Assembly: GCA_027257055.1 (NCBI GenBank)
Contig: JAPVLO010000887.1
Span: 124,001 to 188,000, forward strand
DNA from: Cephalopachus bancanus
Taxonomy: Eukaryota > Chordata > Mammalia > Primates > Tarsiidae
Length of the DNA: 64,000 nucleotides
Direction of reading: 5' to 3'
The notes beneath the pieces are model-generated. The model searched no databases, had not been told where the DNA came from, and was given only the letters and a program-made list of their open reading frames with translations. Each line of letters begins with the position of its first letter. The stretch's first letter is position 1. A program made the translations under genes and the position numbers. This document shows positions 1 to 12,121 of this stretch, in pieces.

Positions 1-534
1 TGTGTGCTGTCCACCCCTTCCCATGCCACTGAAATCACAGCGTGCCGTGATCGCACTGGCTTTCTCCAGCAGATACAGAGACTGAGGTCCCCTGGCCATC
101 AGTGCGAGCCGGCTCCGAGTCATCCCACTGGGATTTCATTCCTTTCATGGACTTCACTGATGGAGTGAAAACAAAACAGGACACTTCGTGGAAGGAACAA
201 AGTTGTCCTGTTGAGCCTGTTCCCCTTTTTGAGGGCCGTTGTGGCTGGTGGAGAGAAGACTGGTCATGTTATGAGTTCTCTCCCCCCATTTGGGAGACCA
301 GAGAACCCCAGAGGCCTTGTCAGCTTTAGTGTAAAAGTCAAGCCTGAACATCTTCAGGCAGGTGCCAGTTTCACAGCTGTGGGGAACAGAGGCTGACTGT
401 GAGCCCACACTGTCCCCAGGCACTGCCTGCAAGGACAGACGATGAATGTCAGAGGCCAACTTGATGTGTGCCCACAGAAGCACTAGAGTCAGCGTTGAGT
501 GCCACACAGCTCTCACTTCATGTCTGCTTTGGTA
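1..534. other. Unassigned sequence
   Basis: No gene, RNA gene or repeat family recognised. Short ORFs on both strands lack any familiar domain and overlap each other. Confidence 0.5.
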
Positions 535-665
535 TCCTGAGCCCTCTGGACTTTACAGGAAGTCCATTCAGTCCTCTGAGCTCAGTCTCCTCCTCTGTGC
601 AATGGGGCAGTTAAGCCCTACCGCATAGTGTTGAAGCACATCGCACTGAATCGCATGAATGCTGT
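535..665 (+). repeat. MIR SINE fragment
   Basis: Resembles the MIR core and 3' part: a 'cctctgagctcagtctcctcctctgtgcaatggggca' type sequence (compare the MIR 'CTCAGTTTCCTCATCTGTAAAATGGGG' pattern), then a 'gttgaagcacat' stretch. It is old and diverged. Confidence 0.6.
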
Positions 666-1888
666 TGCAGATGCAGTCAATGTGTGTTCCTCTCTCCCAG
701 TTCCTTTTCCACCCTCCCTGTTAAAAGTCTGGAAGTGGTTATAAGATTTTCTGGAGACGTCTTAAGAATCCCAGAGGCACCACGTGTTGCTTTTGGTCTG
801 CGTTCTCTTTGTGTGATGTGTTATATGTGTTATGTGTGTCTGTCCGGTGATGTGCAGTGTGTGTGTTGTGTCTCCTGAACCCTTGCCTTCTGCCTTCTCA
901 TTAAACTCTGATGACTGTCCTTTTTGAGGCAACATTTCTCACTGATTCCTTTTTGTTCATACAATCTTAGAAGGACACAACTAATCCAAGTAGTTGTCAT
1001 CAAAAAGGGCCAGAACTCTAAAAGAAGTGGTACCATGGAGCCTTTTGACTTTCCCATTAGAATCAACTAGAACTGGAAGATGTCATAAGGACAAAACAGG
1101 GCCTTTTGTGGGTCTCAGCCAGATGGCTAATGATCAGCCCAGGTGAGGGGGATTTTCATACTCAGCTGGTGAAGGTGTTACCCCAAGGAGGCTATTCAGC
1201 AGGTGCGAGGACTGCAGTCCCAGCATGGACTGGGGTTGAGTTGGCTGTACTGCTCATCTATCTCATCAAAACCCATGGAGCTTCATAGGTGCCTTCCAAG
1301 CCCCAGCTTGTTGATATAAAGACGTGGATTCCATGTTTGCACAGCAGCACACACTTGGGTTTTGCGGCCTCCAGCTAATGAGAAGTCCCTGATGAAGATC
1401 GGTTTGATAAAACCATCCCTCTCTTTTCTCCTCCTTTCCAACCTGTGGTTCACTTTTATTCAACAGTCTTTTCTTTCAAACAGCTTTTGTCTTCAGCGGT
1501 GTGTTTGTGTAGCAAAAACATGCACGTGGAGCCCACAGATATTTGATGTTTCTGGAAACCCACTTTCTCCAGGAAAGCTGGATATTCACTTCTTTCCTCT
1601 GGAGCCTGGGAGCCCAGGAGTATAATGTGGGTACCCGGGTACTCTCTTCCAAACCAGTGGATTGAAAGTCCAGTTAACTTCTTCATGATGGAATTTGCAT
1701 CATGTGGACATTAATTCGAATGCTTGGGCAGGATTAAGTTATCTCAGTTGGCTCTAGATTCTGGTTGTAAAATGTCCTGAAAATAATGAAGAAATTCTTT
1801 CATTTTTGACATTTCCTTCTACTTCTAGCCATATCTCAAATCAAAGGATGTTGTTTTTCGTAGTATTTGGGGTTTTTTTTAAGTGTTC
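666..1888. other. Unassigned sequence with a TG-rich patch
   Basis: No gene recognised. A degenerate TG-rich patch lies at about 808-870. The remainder looks like unique or very old repeat DNA. Confidence 0.5.
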
Positions 1889-2194
1889 TTTTTCTTTTCT
1901 TTCTTTTTTTTTTTTGAAGTCAGAGTCTCACTCTGTTTCCCAGGCTTGAGTGCAGTGGCATGCTTATGGCTCACCACAGCCTAGACCTCCTGGGATCAGG
2001 ATCTTGCCTCAGTCTCCCAAGTAGCTAGGACTACAGGCGCATGCTACCAGGCCTAGCTAATTATTTTGATTTTTTTGTAGAGACGAGGTCTCACTATGTT
2101 GCCCAGGCTGGTTTCAAACTCTTTGGTTTCAAGCAATCCTTTTGCCTCGGCCTCCCAGAGTGTTAGGATTACAGGCATGAGCTACTGCACTGGC
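1889..2194 (-). mobile_element. Alu, older J-like
   Basis: Dimeric Alu in reverse, with T tract at 1900-1915 and the right and left arms both visible (CCCAGGCTTGAGTGCAGTGG; GGATTACAGGCATGAGC). Diverged. Confidence 0.92.
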
Positions 2195-2206
2195 TTTAGT
2201 TTTCTT

Positions 2207-2493
2207 ATTTTTTTCCTTGAGTAGGAGTCTCACTCTGTCGACCAGGCTGGAGTGCTGTGGCACGCTCATGCCATCACAGACTTGCTAGGCTCAGGTAATC
2301 CTTCTGCCTCAGCCTTCCAAGTAGCTGGAACCACAGGCGCTCATCACCATGCCCAGCTAATTTTTTGATTTATTGTAGAGATGAGGTCTTACCATGTTGC
2401 CCAGGCTGGTCTTGTACCCCTGGGCTCAGGCAATCCTCTCGCCTCTGCCTCCCGAAGTGCTGGGATTATAGGCATGAGACACTAGGCCTGACC
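2207..2493 (-). mobile_element. Alu, older J-like, tandem with the preceding Alu
   Basis: Full dimer in reverse. It is bounded by TTAGTTTTCT at 2195-2204 and again at 2494-2503, a plausible target duplication. It therefore inserted at the 5' edge of the neighbouring Alu. Confidence 0.92.
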
Positions 2494-2530
2494 TTAGTTT
2501 TCTAGATACCAGGCCTGACCTTAGTTTTCT
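2484..2530. repeat. 20-base direct repeat
   Basis: AGGCCTGACCTTAGTTTTCT occurs at 2484-2503 and again at 2511-2530 with a 7-base spacer. It is a small local duplication that copied the Alu end plus its target site. Confidence 0.9.
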
Positions 2531-2567
2531 TTATAAACAAAGATGGTTCCCAAATATATTTCCCTTT

Positions 2568-2765
2568 CTCAGTTGAGGACAGTGGTTCACCCCTGGAGCA
2601 GTTTCCCCCCAGGGGACATTTGGCAATGTCTAGTGACATTTTTACTTGTCACAGCTGGGGGGCGGGTGAGATTGTGGGACCGAGTGGGTAGAGGCCAGCG
2701 ATGTTGTTCAGCATCGTACTGCCCCCACCACAGGGTGATCTGGCCCCCCAGTAGTGTTGAGGCTG
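2568..2765 (+). mobile_element. MER20-type hAT-Charlie nonautonomous DNA transposon
   Basis: Carries the MER20 signature: CAGTGGTTC start, GGGGACATTTGGCAATGTCT, GTCACAGCTGGGGG, and GTAGAGGCCAG. It reads in the orientation beginning with the CAGTGGTTCTCAACC end. Confidence 0.75.
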
Positions 2766-2902
2766 GCTGGCTTGGGATATGGCCAAAAGCTTTGTGTATA
2801 CAAAATATCGTCCTCTGTTTTTCTTTCGTAGTAGTTTAGCTTGCCTAACATGTCTCTTCTCCATATAACTATAAACTTGGAAAGCAAAAAGAATATTATG
2901 TT

Positions 2903-3296
2903 AGTCTGCTCAAGTTGCCGTAACAAAATACCACAGGCTAGGTGGCTTTAAACAACAGATATTTATTTTTTCACAATTCTGGAGACTGACAGTCCAAGAT
3001 CAAGGAGCCAGAAAATTCTGTTTCTGGTGAGGCCTCTCCTCCTGACTTGTATGTGGCGGCCTTCTTCCTGTGTCCTCACATGGCCTGTCTTCTGTGCTCA
3101 CGTGTGGTGAGAGAGTTCACTCTCTGTGTCTCCTCCCCCTTTTATAAGGCCACCAGTCTTATCAGATTAGGTCCCCACCCTTATGACCTCATTTAACCTT
3201 CATTATTTTCCTAAAGACCCTGTGCCCAAAAAAAGTCACATTGGGACTTAGGGCTTTGATATATGAATTTGGGGGGACACAATCCAGTCCATGACA
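2903..3296 (-). mobile_element. MLT1-type LTR (ERVL-MaLR)
   Basis: Antisense copy of an MLT1 LTR: starts GTTAGTCTGCTCAAGTTGCC, then ACAACAGATATTTATTTTTTC, CTCACATGGC, CTTATGACCTCATTTAACC, and ends GAATTTGGGGGGACACAATCC. It is a solo remnant of an old retrovirus-like element, with no coding part. Confidence 0.82.
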
Positions 3297-3355
3297 GATA
3301 CAGATCTGGTTTTATGTACCTAAATTGTTTTTTTCTTTGTATTAAGAAATATATT

Positions 3356-3632
3356 GGCTGGATTGGTGGCTCAGCCTGTAATCCCAGCACTTTGAGAGGC
3401 CGAGGCGAGTGGATTGCCTGAGCCCACGGTTCAAGATCAGCCTGGACAACTTGGTGAGATCTTGTCTCTACAATAAATAGAAAATTAGCCAGATATGGTA
3501 GCACGCTACTTGGAAGGCTGAGATGGAAGGATTGCTGGAGCCCAGTAGGTTGACGCTGGGGTGGCTGTGAGCGTGCCACTGCACTCCAGCCTGGGTGACA
3601 GAGTGATGCTCCAACTCAAAAAAAAAAAAAAA
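3356..3632 (+). mobile_element. Alu, young lineage type
   Basis: Dimer beginning GGCTGGATTGG and ending CTCCAACTC plus A tail. Target duplications AAGAAATATATT lie at 3344-3355 and 3633-3644. Confidence 0.95.
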
Positions 3633-3924
3633 AAGAAATATATTCTTGACAGTATGATCATATGTCATAAGTATCAATTTAGTTTAACCTTATTCCATTT
3701 ATAGTCTGTGGAGAAGGAAAGATCTGCATAATTTGAGCTTTTTCATAGTAAGTAGTCCTGAATGTAATTATTTAGAATAATTATGGCATTCTCTGAGTTT
3801 CCCACTCTAAGATATCCATTTGCACAATTAGTAGTTTTTTAATGGAAACCCCAATGTGAAAATAGTTCCCCAAGGAAAGTATAACTGAAAGATCTTGACC
3901 TTTACTTAAGTCAGTATACAAATA

Positions 3925-4375
3925 ATTATTATTTTATATTGTGATAAAATATACATAACATAAGATGTACTATCTTATGCAATTTAAGTACTAAGTACAT
4001 TCTCATTGTTGTGCAGCTATCACCACCAGCCATCTCCAGAAATTTTTTTTGTCTTTCCCAACTGGAACTCTGTCCCTGTTGAACACAACTTCCCCATTTT
4101 CTTCTCTCCCTCAGCCCTGGGCAACTACCATTCTACTTTTTGTCCATTAATTTGACTCCTCTAGATACCTCATGTAAGTGGAATGATACAGTATTTTTAT
4201 TTTTTGTGTCTTATTTCACTTATATAACACCCTCAAGGTTCATCCATGTTGTAGCATGTGGGAGAATTTCCTTCCTTTTCAGCACTGAATAATATTCCCA
4301 TGTGTGTATACACCAAATTTTGTTCATTTATCTGTTGATGGGCACTTCAGTTGTTTGCAAATAATTACTCTGAAG
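3925..4375 (-). mobile_element. Old L1 3' end (L1M type), antisense
   Basis: Shows the widely repeated antisense L1M tail: TGATAAAATATACATAACAT, then CATTCTCATTGTTGTGCAGC, TTTGACTCCTCTAGATACCT, TTCATCCATGTTGTAGCATG and CATTTATCTGTTGATGGGCA. 5' truncated and diverged. Confidence 0.78.
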
Positions 4376-6734
4376 TTGGATCTATTATATCTGACGGTGA
4401 CTACTGTTTATATGCACAACACAATTCCAGGTGATATGAGGGGAAATCACGTTGTAGCTACATAGAAAACCCCAGAGCTCTCCTCACGAACATCCTCATG
4501 TGCCCTTTCCACATTATCTGCTGTTTGTAGGAACTACTCTTCTTCCAAGATGAACTGATATGTTCGTCCCTCCTGCCTTTCTATTCCCTTCAACTTCCAA
4601 AGGAAAGAATAGTAGAAGTGGTAGCAGAGTGCCCAAATGGTATCCCACGGCAGCCCACTTCACCATGATCTCTGGCAGCAAGCTCGCTTCCTGCTGCCTT
4701 CCCCTCCTGAGCTTTCTGCCACAACTCTCTGTAACCGAGCCAGATGACAGTCCCCCACCAGCCTGCACTCTGTTCCTGAATTCACTTTTCTCTCTCCACC
4801 CCCTGTAACTTTACTTTCCTGCAGAAGCATAAACTTTCACTCCATGTGTATAAACTTTGGGGACACTTTGCAATCAGCATGATGAAGTTTTATCTTGATG
4901 TGAAAGGCGTCTTGATGATTCTAAAATGTGGTGTCTGTAGCTTAAACATCGTCTACTAAAATCACAGCTCTATCTTTGGCTCTGAGTTTATTCTAGCATG
5001 TTATCACAATTCTGAATCCCACAGCAACTGCTGTTTACTTACCAAGGGTAGCTTTCAGCTCAGATGAGTTTATAACTTTATTTACATGGAATAATCAAAA
5101 CGGATTTCTCTGACATTTGGTGCAAAGTAGGACAGCAGAATGGATATTGACTTATCTGTTCATTTGTTCAGCAGATAATAAAGGCCCTCTGAATGCAGGC
5201 GCTGTGGACAGAGCAGGATATTAGTTTTCAAGGGCTGCCATAACAAAGATTTGATTGGATTTTTGGTTGGAGATGGAAAACGTGTGGGAGGCGAGTGTGG
5301 CGCTTGAAGTGAGCTCTTTGGAATAATTAAAAATCAGTTACAAAATTTATATAACCTGTAGCAATATACATTATCTCAATTTTCCCTTGACATTATTAAG
5401 TCCTTTAAAACGCACGTCTGTCTTCTGTTATTTCAAACTAACTCAATAAGCCTCTATCTTTGCTTTTCTTTTTGTAAACCTAGAGAAAATTTTTCATTTG
5501 AAAAAACAAATCCTCACAGCAGGAAGATTTTCTGGCTTATGCACTAGGGTGCATTTAATCTGTATTTTACATTGCCGATTAATTTTAAGTATGGTTCACA
5601 TTTTAATTTACTGTTTCTTTTAAAGTTAATTACATTATTGGGTGCTTTCATGTTTTTGCTTAAAAACCGTGCTCTTAGATACACTGCAGTTGATGATGCC
5701 GAAGGATGGGGCATCTGTCCTTTACTGTCTTTCATATCCACCTTAAAGACGTTTTTCCCCTATATGACCACATAATGCTTGGTTTATGAAAAATACTTCT
5801 GTAAAACACCAAGTGCTTGCTGCAGATCCCACCTTGTCACCTGGGTCCTTTTTACAGTGTTTATTTCTACCGAATACTGTCACTCTGCGCTCTAGCGATG
5901 TGTATGGCAGTGAGTGGAGGCGGAATATTCCTCTTGTATGAAATTTGAATAAGCAGGGAACAGATGGATTCATGGCTCTTGAAACGTCTGAACTCTGCAG
6001 CTGTGGCGAGTTGTTAAGCTGTGGATAAGGAAATTCTGGACAGTGGCTGACAAGAGCGGGCATGACCTCGTTGGCCACAGAACACTTCACCATGCCAGGG
6101 ATATGTTTCTTGCTGTGTGTCCTATCTGTGTTGGTCCTAATGCAAGTCTTTCATTCTGTTTAATCTCTGGAGATGAATGATAGCCCTAGCCCCCATGTCA
6201 GCCAGCAGGGGGACAGCGGAGGCCAGGCGGGAGGGGGCCCCCCCACCTTACTGGCATCTTATTGAATGCAGCCTACCCCATTCAATGTAGTCATCACAAC
6301 TTCATGGGAAGGAGTGCGGCTCATGCAGCAGGTGGGGAATATGGGGCCATGTAGGGATTTTGAAAATGGCGGCTACGTTGGTACATTTTGGAGTCACTGA
6401 AAAGCATCCGGATTCTCTGATGAGTTCAACAGGGAAGTCAGAGGGCACCACAAAATGTGCCTGAGGCATGGCCACAGGGACCTCTGTGTGATGGTTTGCC
6501 TCCCAGAACCTTGCTGGAACAAGCTTTATGACCCATATGCCCCAGATCCAACAGCAAGAAGTAAGTGTTCTGTGCAGAATGTACAGAAACAGCCTTGAAA
6601 ATGTTGCCAGATCATCAACTTTCTTAAATGAGCTTCTGTTGATATGAGAAAGGCAACTGAGTACTGTCTCCCCACGACTGCCACTTGCTTTCCCCAGGGG
6701 GGGAACTGTCCTGTGTTTGATTGTCATTCAGCAA
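4376..6734. other. Unassigned sequence with one short MLT1 scrap
   Basis: Mostly AT-rich with no recognised gene. At about 5219-5252 'TATTAGTTTTCAAGGGCTGCC' resembles the antisense end of an MLT1 LTR but is too short to be sure. ORFs of 60-140 codons here show no recognisable domain. Confidence 0.45.
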
Positions 6735-7262
6735 TTTTTAAAACAGCTTTATTGAGATATAATTTACATAACATCAAATTCTCCCACTGAAAGTGTACAA
6801 TTCAGTGGTTTTAATATAGTCACAGAGTTGTACAGCCATCACCACAGTCTAATTTTGGTGTGTTTTCACTATCTCCAAAAGAAGCCCCATGCTCATTAGC
6901 AGTGACTCTCCATTCTCCTCTCCCGGTCCAGCCCCATGCAGCCACCCGCTTACTTTCTGCCTTGGTAGATTTGCCTGTTCTGAACATTTCATGTGAATGG
7001 ATTGCATAATATGTGGGTCTTTTGTGTCCGGCTTCTTTCACTGAGTGTGGTTTCAGGGTTCATCTGTGTTGTAGCATGTGTCCGCGCTTCATGTCTTTTC
7101 ATAGCCAAGTAATGCTGTTCAATCGTATGACTAGACCACGTTTTGTCTATCCATTCAGCAGTTGGTGGACATTTGGGTCATTCCCACTGTTTGGCTGCTG
7201 TGAACGTTCGAGTACAAGTTTTTGTGTGGATGTATGCAAAGTCATTTTTTGAGAACCATTTA
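6735..7262 (-). mobile_element. Old L1 3' end (L1M/L1MB type), antisense
   Basis: Antisense L1 tail: AACAGCTTTATTGAGATATA, AAAGTGTACAATTCAGTGG, GTTGTACAGCCATCACCAC, TGTTGTAGCATGTGTCCG and TTGGTGGACATTTGGGTC. ORFs inside it are shadows of this repeat. Confidence 0.8.
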
Positions 7263-8474
7263 TTACATGATTGGCTAACTTCCATCAGAGAAATGTTTTG
7301 TGGAGTTTAAAACAGATGATCTGTGTTGTGTATTTAGTTGGACAAGGAACAACGAATGTAGATTATATTTACATAAATATTGTAACACTATGCAGAAATT
7401 CTCAAGCTGTCATTCTTTTAGAGGATCAATATTTATGAGTTTGGTACTTTTTTGGCCAACCTGAGAAAAAAATCTATTGTCAGCGTGGACGTATTTTACC
7501 TTTAAATGGGAGGGGGCCAGGTAATCTCTCAAAGATATTAACTTAAGTAAATTTAATACTGATCAGTCAAGATGACCCAGTGAACTGTTGACTATCAAAA
7601 TAATATAAGAACATTTTAAAAATGAAAGTGTACTTTTTTTAAGTGAAGGATTTTGAGTAAGTTTTACTTTGAAATGCGTTTTGATCTTCACCTTTCCTCT
7701 TCTTCCCTGAAGTGTAGCATGTCAGAGCCATTTTATGTTTTGGAGGTGAGGGGTTGGGGTTCAAAGGTAATGAACTGTATGGAAGGTAATGCCATGGCTT
7801 AGAATGGACCCGCTCTGCACAGGGCAGGTGTCAGGCCATGTCTCTGTGTCTCCATGTTTGGGTCGATGCCAGTACTGCACAATGTCTAGGAGCAGGTCTA
7901 TGGATCAACCCCCTGGACAACCCCAGAAGTACAAAATCAGGACCACACCCATCAGAAGAGATTGACTTGTGTGATGAGATGTAGCAGGGCCAAATATCTT
8001 GTTTGAATGAATCATTGGCGTTCATGTCAACCATCTGCCTTGTCCCCAGGTCCTTAATTTTAAGCCAATCTCTGTATTTCCCAGGCTCATGCTGTTTTTT
8101 TTACTAACTGGATATAAATTTGGGGTGAATGCTTCTCCCTTGACTGTCTGTTTTTTTAAAATTACAGCTTTTAAAAGTATAAGCTTGTCAAAGATGGAGT
8201 GGTCAGTTTATAGAAACTGTATATAGAAACAGTATATAGAAAATGTAATTTTTTCAATCTTTGAAAAGCACTACATTAAAAAGCAAAAAAAGACTTATCC
8301 TTATTTTCCCAAGCCTCAGTCATCACATGTGCCTGGTGTTAATTGGAATTTGCCCACCAGTTAGCCTTTTCCTAAGGTCTTAGAGAAGCATGCACAGTGT
8401 TAGATGATACGGAATGTCTTGGGTGCCCTAGGGTGACACTCCCTGTAGAACTGCCTGTGGAAATAAGCTGTTCA
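7263..8474. other. Unassigned sequence
   Basis: No gene or clear repeat recognised. A small direct repeat of TATAGAAAC units lies at about 8211-8240. Confidence 0.5.
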
Positions 8475-8630
8475 TGTCTGCTGGGTCCAGTGCTGTAGCC
8501 ACCAGCCACATGCGGCTCTTGCGCACTCTCAATGTGGCCAGTGTGATTGAAGAACTGAACTGTGACTGTTATTTAATTTTAGTTGAAGATGTGGCCAGAG
8601 GCTACCCTTGTGGAAAGTGTAGATGGATCC
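8475..8630 (+). mobile_element. Old DNA-transposon-like fragment (CCACATGCGGCT family)
   Basis: 'GTAGCCACCAGCCACATGCG', 'TCAATGTGGCCAGTGTGATTGA' and 'GAACTGAACTGTGACTGTTATTTAATTTTA' match a common mammalian interspersed repeat whose arms read CCACATGTGGCT. I believe it is a nonautonomous DNA transposon but cannot name the family. Related pieces lie at 54740-54821 and 55340-55925. Confidence 0.5.
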
Positions 8631-8737
8631 ACAGTCTTGTTGAATGGGGAGTGCAGTGAGTTCCTACGAGCCAGACTAACCTGGGACTTTATTTTGGTGA
8701 AGCCCTGGAAACTAGGATAGTACTTAATCCCTTTAGA

Positions 8738-8955
8738 ATTGTGACTCTCAAATGGGGTGATTTTGTATCCTCCCCACTTCCCAGTGAATATCTGACAATG
8801 TCTGGAGACATTTCTAGTGGTCAGAATATGAGTGGAGGATACTTCTGGCATCTGGTGGTTAGGGGCCAGGGACACTGCTCAACATCCCACAGTGCACAGG
8901 GAAACCCCCATAACAAAGAAATATCCAGCCCTAGATGTGCTGCGGTGGAAAAACC
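8738..8955 (+). mobile_element. MER20-type hAT-Charlie DNA transposon
   Basis: Contains CTGACAATGTCTGGAGACAT, TACTTCTGGCATCTGGTGG, TTAGGGGCCAGGGACACTGC, and GTGCACAGGGAAACCCCC, all in the order of MER20. Same orientation as the copy near 2.6 kb. Confidence 0.78.
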
Positions 8956-11565
8956 CTGCTTTGATTCCCAAGGCTGCTGTGGTCCTAAGATAGGATATGA
9001 ACAGACTCAGATCCAGTTTTAGAAGTGATGAGAGGGGTTTGAACATGAGGTCACTCTTGAGTGGCACGCAGCCTGGCAGTGCCAAGGCCAGGACAGGGAG
9101 CCCAGGCATTTGACTTCACATGACTTCTCGGGCCATCTCCTCCCCCTTGCAGTTCCAGTAATATGAAATGCAGGCATATAAAGTTGATGTTTTTTATGAG
9201 TCAAAATGGTGACACAGCAGCAGTCTTTTGTGCCTTGGTCTACTAGCTTTATTGTTAAAGAACAGTAACAGAAAACTCCATCTGTCCCTGCAGTTTTCTC
9301 AGATTGAATCTAGGGACCCCAGACCCTAAAGCACATATGCCCCTTTTCCCTAGCATCACTGTGGGCTCCACTTATGGAAGGTCAGCAAGCAAGTGGGGAT
9401 GGCTAAGTTGCAGGGATGTGTCCTCGTCACTTTCGGCTTTGTTTATTTAACCCTCCATATTATTAGAAAGCATACAGAAGATTCCTCTTTTGCAGACCCG
9501 TCTTGACAATATCTGGCAAAACAGAAACAATTAATTGGATAATCGAAAAAGAACTTCCACCTTGTTAAGTGCTGTGATGACATTTTAAAAAATGCTAGCA
9601 GTAACTGCACCCCATCCCTGCCACACACAAAGTGCTGCCGTTGGAGGTGGCAGTGATATTGAGAAATGCAAGTTGTCAGTGTTGCAATTGGTAAAGCGCA
9701 CATGCTTGGGCGTTGAAATTGCAAACCCGACTGTGCCAAGTTGGAGTGGGCAGAAGGGAGCACAGAGAGATGGGAGCTGAAACAGAGCTCTGTTGACAGT
9801 GCTAAGGAGAACTCGACGCTGCAATGAGACAGGCATCCCCTGTGCTCAGTACAAATGGTCGCCTGTGGCAGGATGCAGGGGCGGCGTTGGCAGGGAGAAC
9901 GCTCCTGGCATCGTGGAATTGAATTGGCCGTTTCTTTCAAAGATACTGCAAATTGTTGCAGCATTTATCATCCTAAGGAAGCCTGGACAGCTTGCCAAAC
10001 AGATAATATTAATGATAATAATAATAATAAAAAGGGAAGCCATGACGCCTCTATTCAACGGAAATTGTTTTTCTCCTGTCTGTAAAAACCATAGAATTAA
10101 GTAGGACAGATGTGTCAGCAACTTAATAAGATACTCAAGGAGTTAAATTGAAATCATTCACAAAAAAATAAGCTCTCTGGCAAACCCAAAGCCCCAAGGA
10201 GATTTGGATCTTATTTAATGTAGAATTTCTTGAAGCAAAGACCTAGTATGCATTATGTTGCTTATGGTTCCAGGCAATTTATTGTTTTTTTTCCCCTAAA
10301 TATTTGTGAATGTGTGGATTACCCTGTGTGCCAAAGATGGGAATTAAAACCACGGAAAGAGGGAAGTAGGTGTCAGACAAATTCCTTTTTAGTAGAGAAT
10401 TGAAACATCTCGTTATAACAGAGTCTAGCCTCCTAACATCATGATACAAGAAGCTGTAACAGAGCTGAAATACACAACCTTTGTGTTCACCGCCAGTATA
10501 TTGGGAAGTCCTCCCAAAAGCATCATCACAAGCAGTGATCTTAAATTTGATATGACAGGATCTTTAGACAGTCTGATTTTGGGTGCATGGTTTCTAGGGC
10601 TTCAATTTTTACCACTTTTAGGGACTTGTCTTCCCATTTCTTGCATCAGTACCTTACTGATAGAGTTGGAAATTGGAACCAAAACAATTAGATGGCTCTC
10701 CAGATTCCATATGTGAGCAGAGAAGGGACTCGAAAGCATGCCCTGTTTTCTTCTTGACAGGCAGAGGGAGGAAGTGACCGAGAAGTGAATTGCTAAGATA
10801 GGGCTGTCATTTTCCTTGACACATCACAGGATACCCTCTGCATTTGGGGATTCCGGATTCATTGGAGTCAGTGTCAGCAGCCCTGTGTGTCTACTCCAGG
10901 GAAGATTCTTTGTTTTCATAGGCTGTGGGAGACAGGACTGCCTATCGAGTGGTTTGGGGATGAACGCTGTCTTACAAGTCTGCGTTCCCTCAACACACAA
11001 GCCTTTGACTTTCGGCCTGTAGCACAGAGCCCTTTCTCTCTCATTCTGTATTTTGATTGTTCTTCAATCACTGTGATCCAGAGAAGGATGAAAAGAGGAA
11101 CAAGGGAAGATAGAGACAACTCAGGGACTCTTTAAATGGGTACATGAGCCATGCTGTTCCTGGCTTTGACAGGAGTTAAAATCATGTGTGTCCCCAAACC
11201 ACTGTCATTGTTAGTGCTGTTGTTATGGCTGTTGTTGCTATTGGAAAACCATGGACTGGCACCATCCATCCCTGGTCCCTAGAAATTGCACATAGCTCAG
11301 TTGAAACCTTACAGGCCCCTTTCACGTGAGATCCAGTGCTATAATTATTCATAAACAATTTTATCTTACCTTCCCGAAAGGCCATCTGAGTGAGTCTGAT
11401 TAACTTCTATTGCTTGCATATCTACACATTCTTTTCTTGTGGGCTTCTTGGGAGTTGTTTGCTTTACCATTTCTTGTCTACCAGATTGAATAAAACAGGA
11501 GAAGAGTTCACACTTTGCCCCAGGTATGTCAGAACATTCCAGAGTTTCAGAATGACTCGCCAGTA
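8956..11565. other. Unassigned sequence with a short ATA repeat
   Basis: No gene recognised. A short ATA/TAA microsatellite lies at about 10003-10030. ORFs up to 173 codons (9443-9964, minus) show no domain and are not supported as genes. Confidence 0.45.
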
Positions 11566-11797
11566 AGGAGCCTTAGGGCTCTGATTCTCACCGATGGGGG
11601 AGATTATGTCCCCCAGGGCACACTTGGTAGAGTCTGGAGACATTGTGAGTTGTCACAAGGGGGTGAGAGGATGCTACTGGCATCTAGTGTGTGGAGCTCA
11701 GTGATGCTGCTGAACATCCTGCAATACACAGGAGAGCCCCCACAACCAAGAGTGCTATCCCCCCAAGTGGCAATAGTGCTGACATAAGAAACCCTGT
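11566..11797 (+). mobile_element. MER20-type hAT-Charlie DNA transposon
   Basis: Shows GAGTCTGGAGACATTGTGAG, GATGCTACTGGCATCTAGTG, TGATGCTGCTGAACATCCTG, AATACACAGGAGAGCCCCC, and an AACCCTG end. It is the third MER20 in the same orientation in this window. Confidence 0.8.
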
Positions 11798-11811
11798 TCT
11801 AGGATACTTTT

Positions 11812-12106
11812 TTTTTTTTTCTCTTTTGAGTTGGAGTCTCACTCCGTCGCCCAGACTGGAGTGCAGTGGCTGCTCCCAGCCACCGCAGCCTCGACCTGCT
11901 GGGCTCTGGTGATTCTTCCTCCTCAGCCTTCCGAGTAGCCGGAACTACAGGTACGCGCTACCACGCCCAGCTGATTTTTTTTATTTATTGTAGAGATGAG
12001 GTTTCGCCAAGTTGCCTAGGTGAGTCTCGAACCCGCCAGCTCAGGCAATCCACTCACCTCAGCCTCCCAAAGAGCTGGGATTACAGGCTGAGCCACCGAG
12101 CCCGGC
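11812..12106 (-). mobile_element. Alu, young lineage type
   Basis: Full dimer in reverse, starting GAGTTGGAGTCTC after the T tract and ending GAGCCCGGC. Target duplications TTCTAGGATACTTTT and TTCTAGGGTACTTTT lie at about 11797-11811 and 12107-12121 (one mismatch). Confidence 0.95.
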
Positions 12107-12121
12107 TTCTAGGGTACTTTT

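Noticed and set aside
9443..9964. 173-codon ORF on the minus strand
   Set aside because: It overlaps equally long ORFs in other frames, has no recognisable domain, no start context and no splice or polyadenylation support. It fits chance in unique DNA.
10441..10716. 91-codon ORF with hydrophobic stretch
   Set aside because: No known domain, no supporting exon signals, single short hydrophobic segment. Not enough to call a gene.
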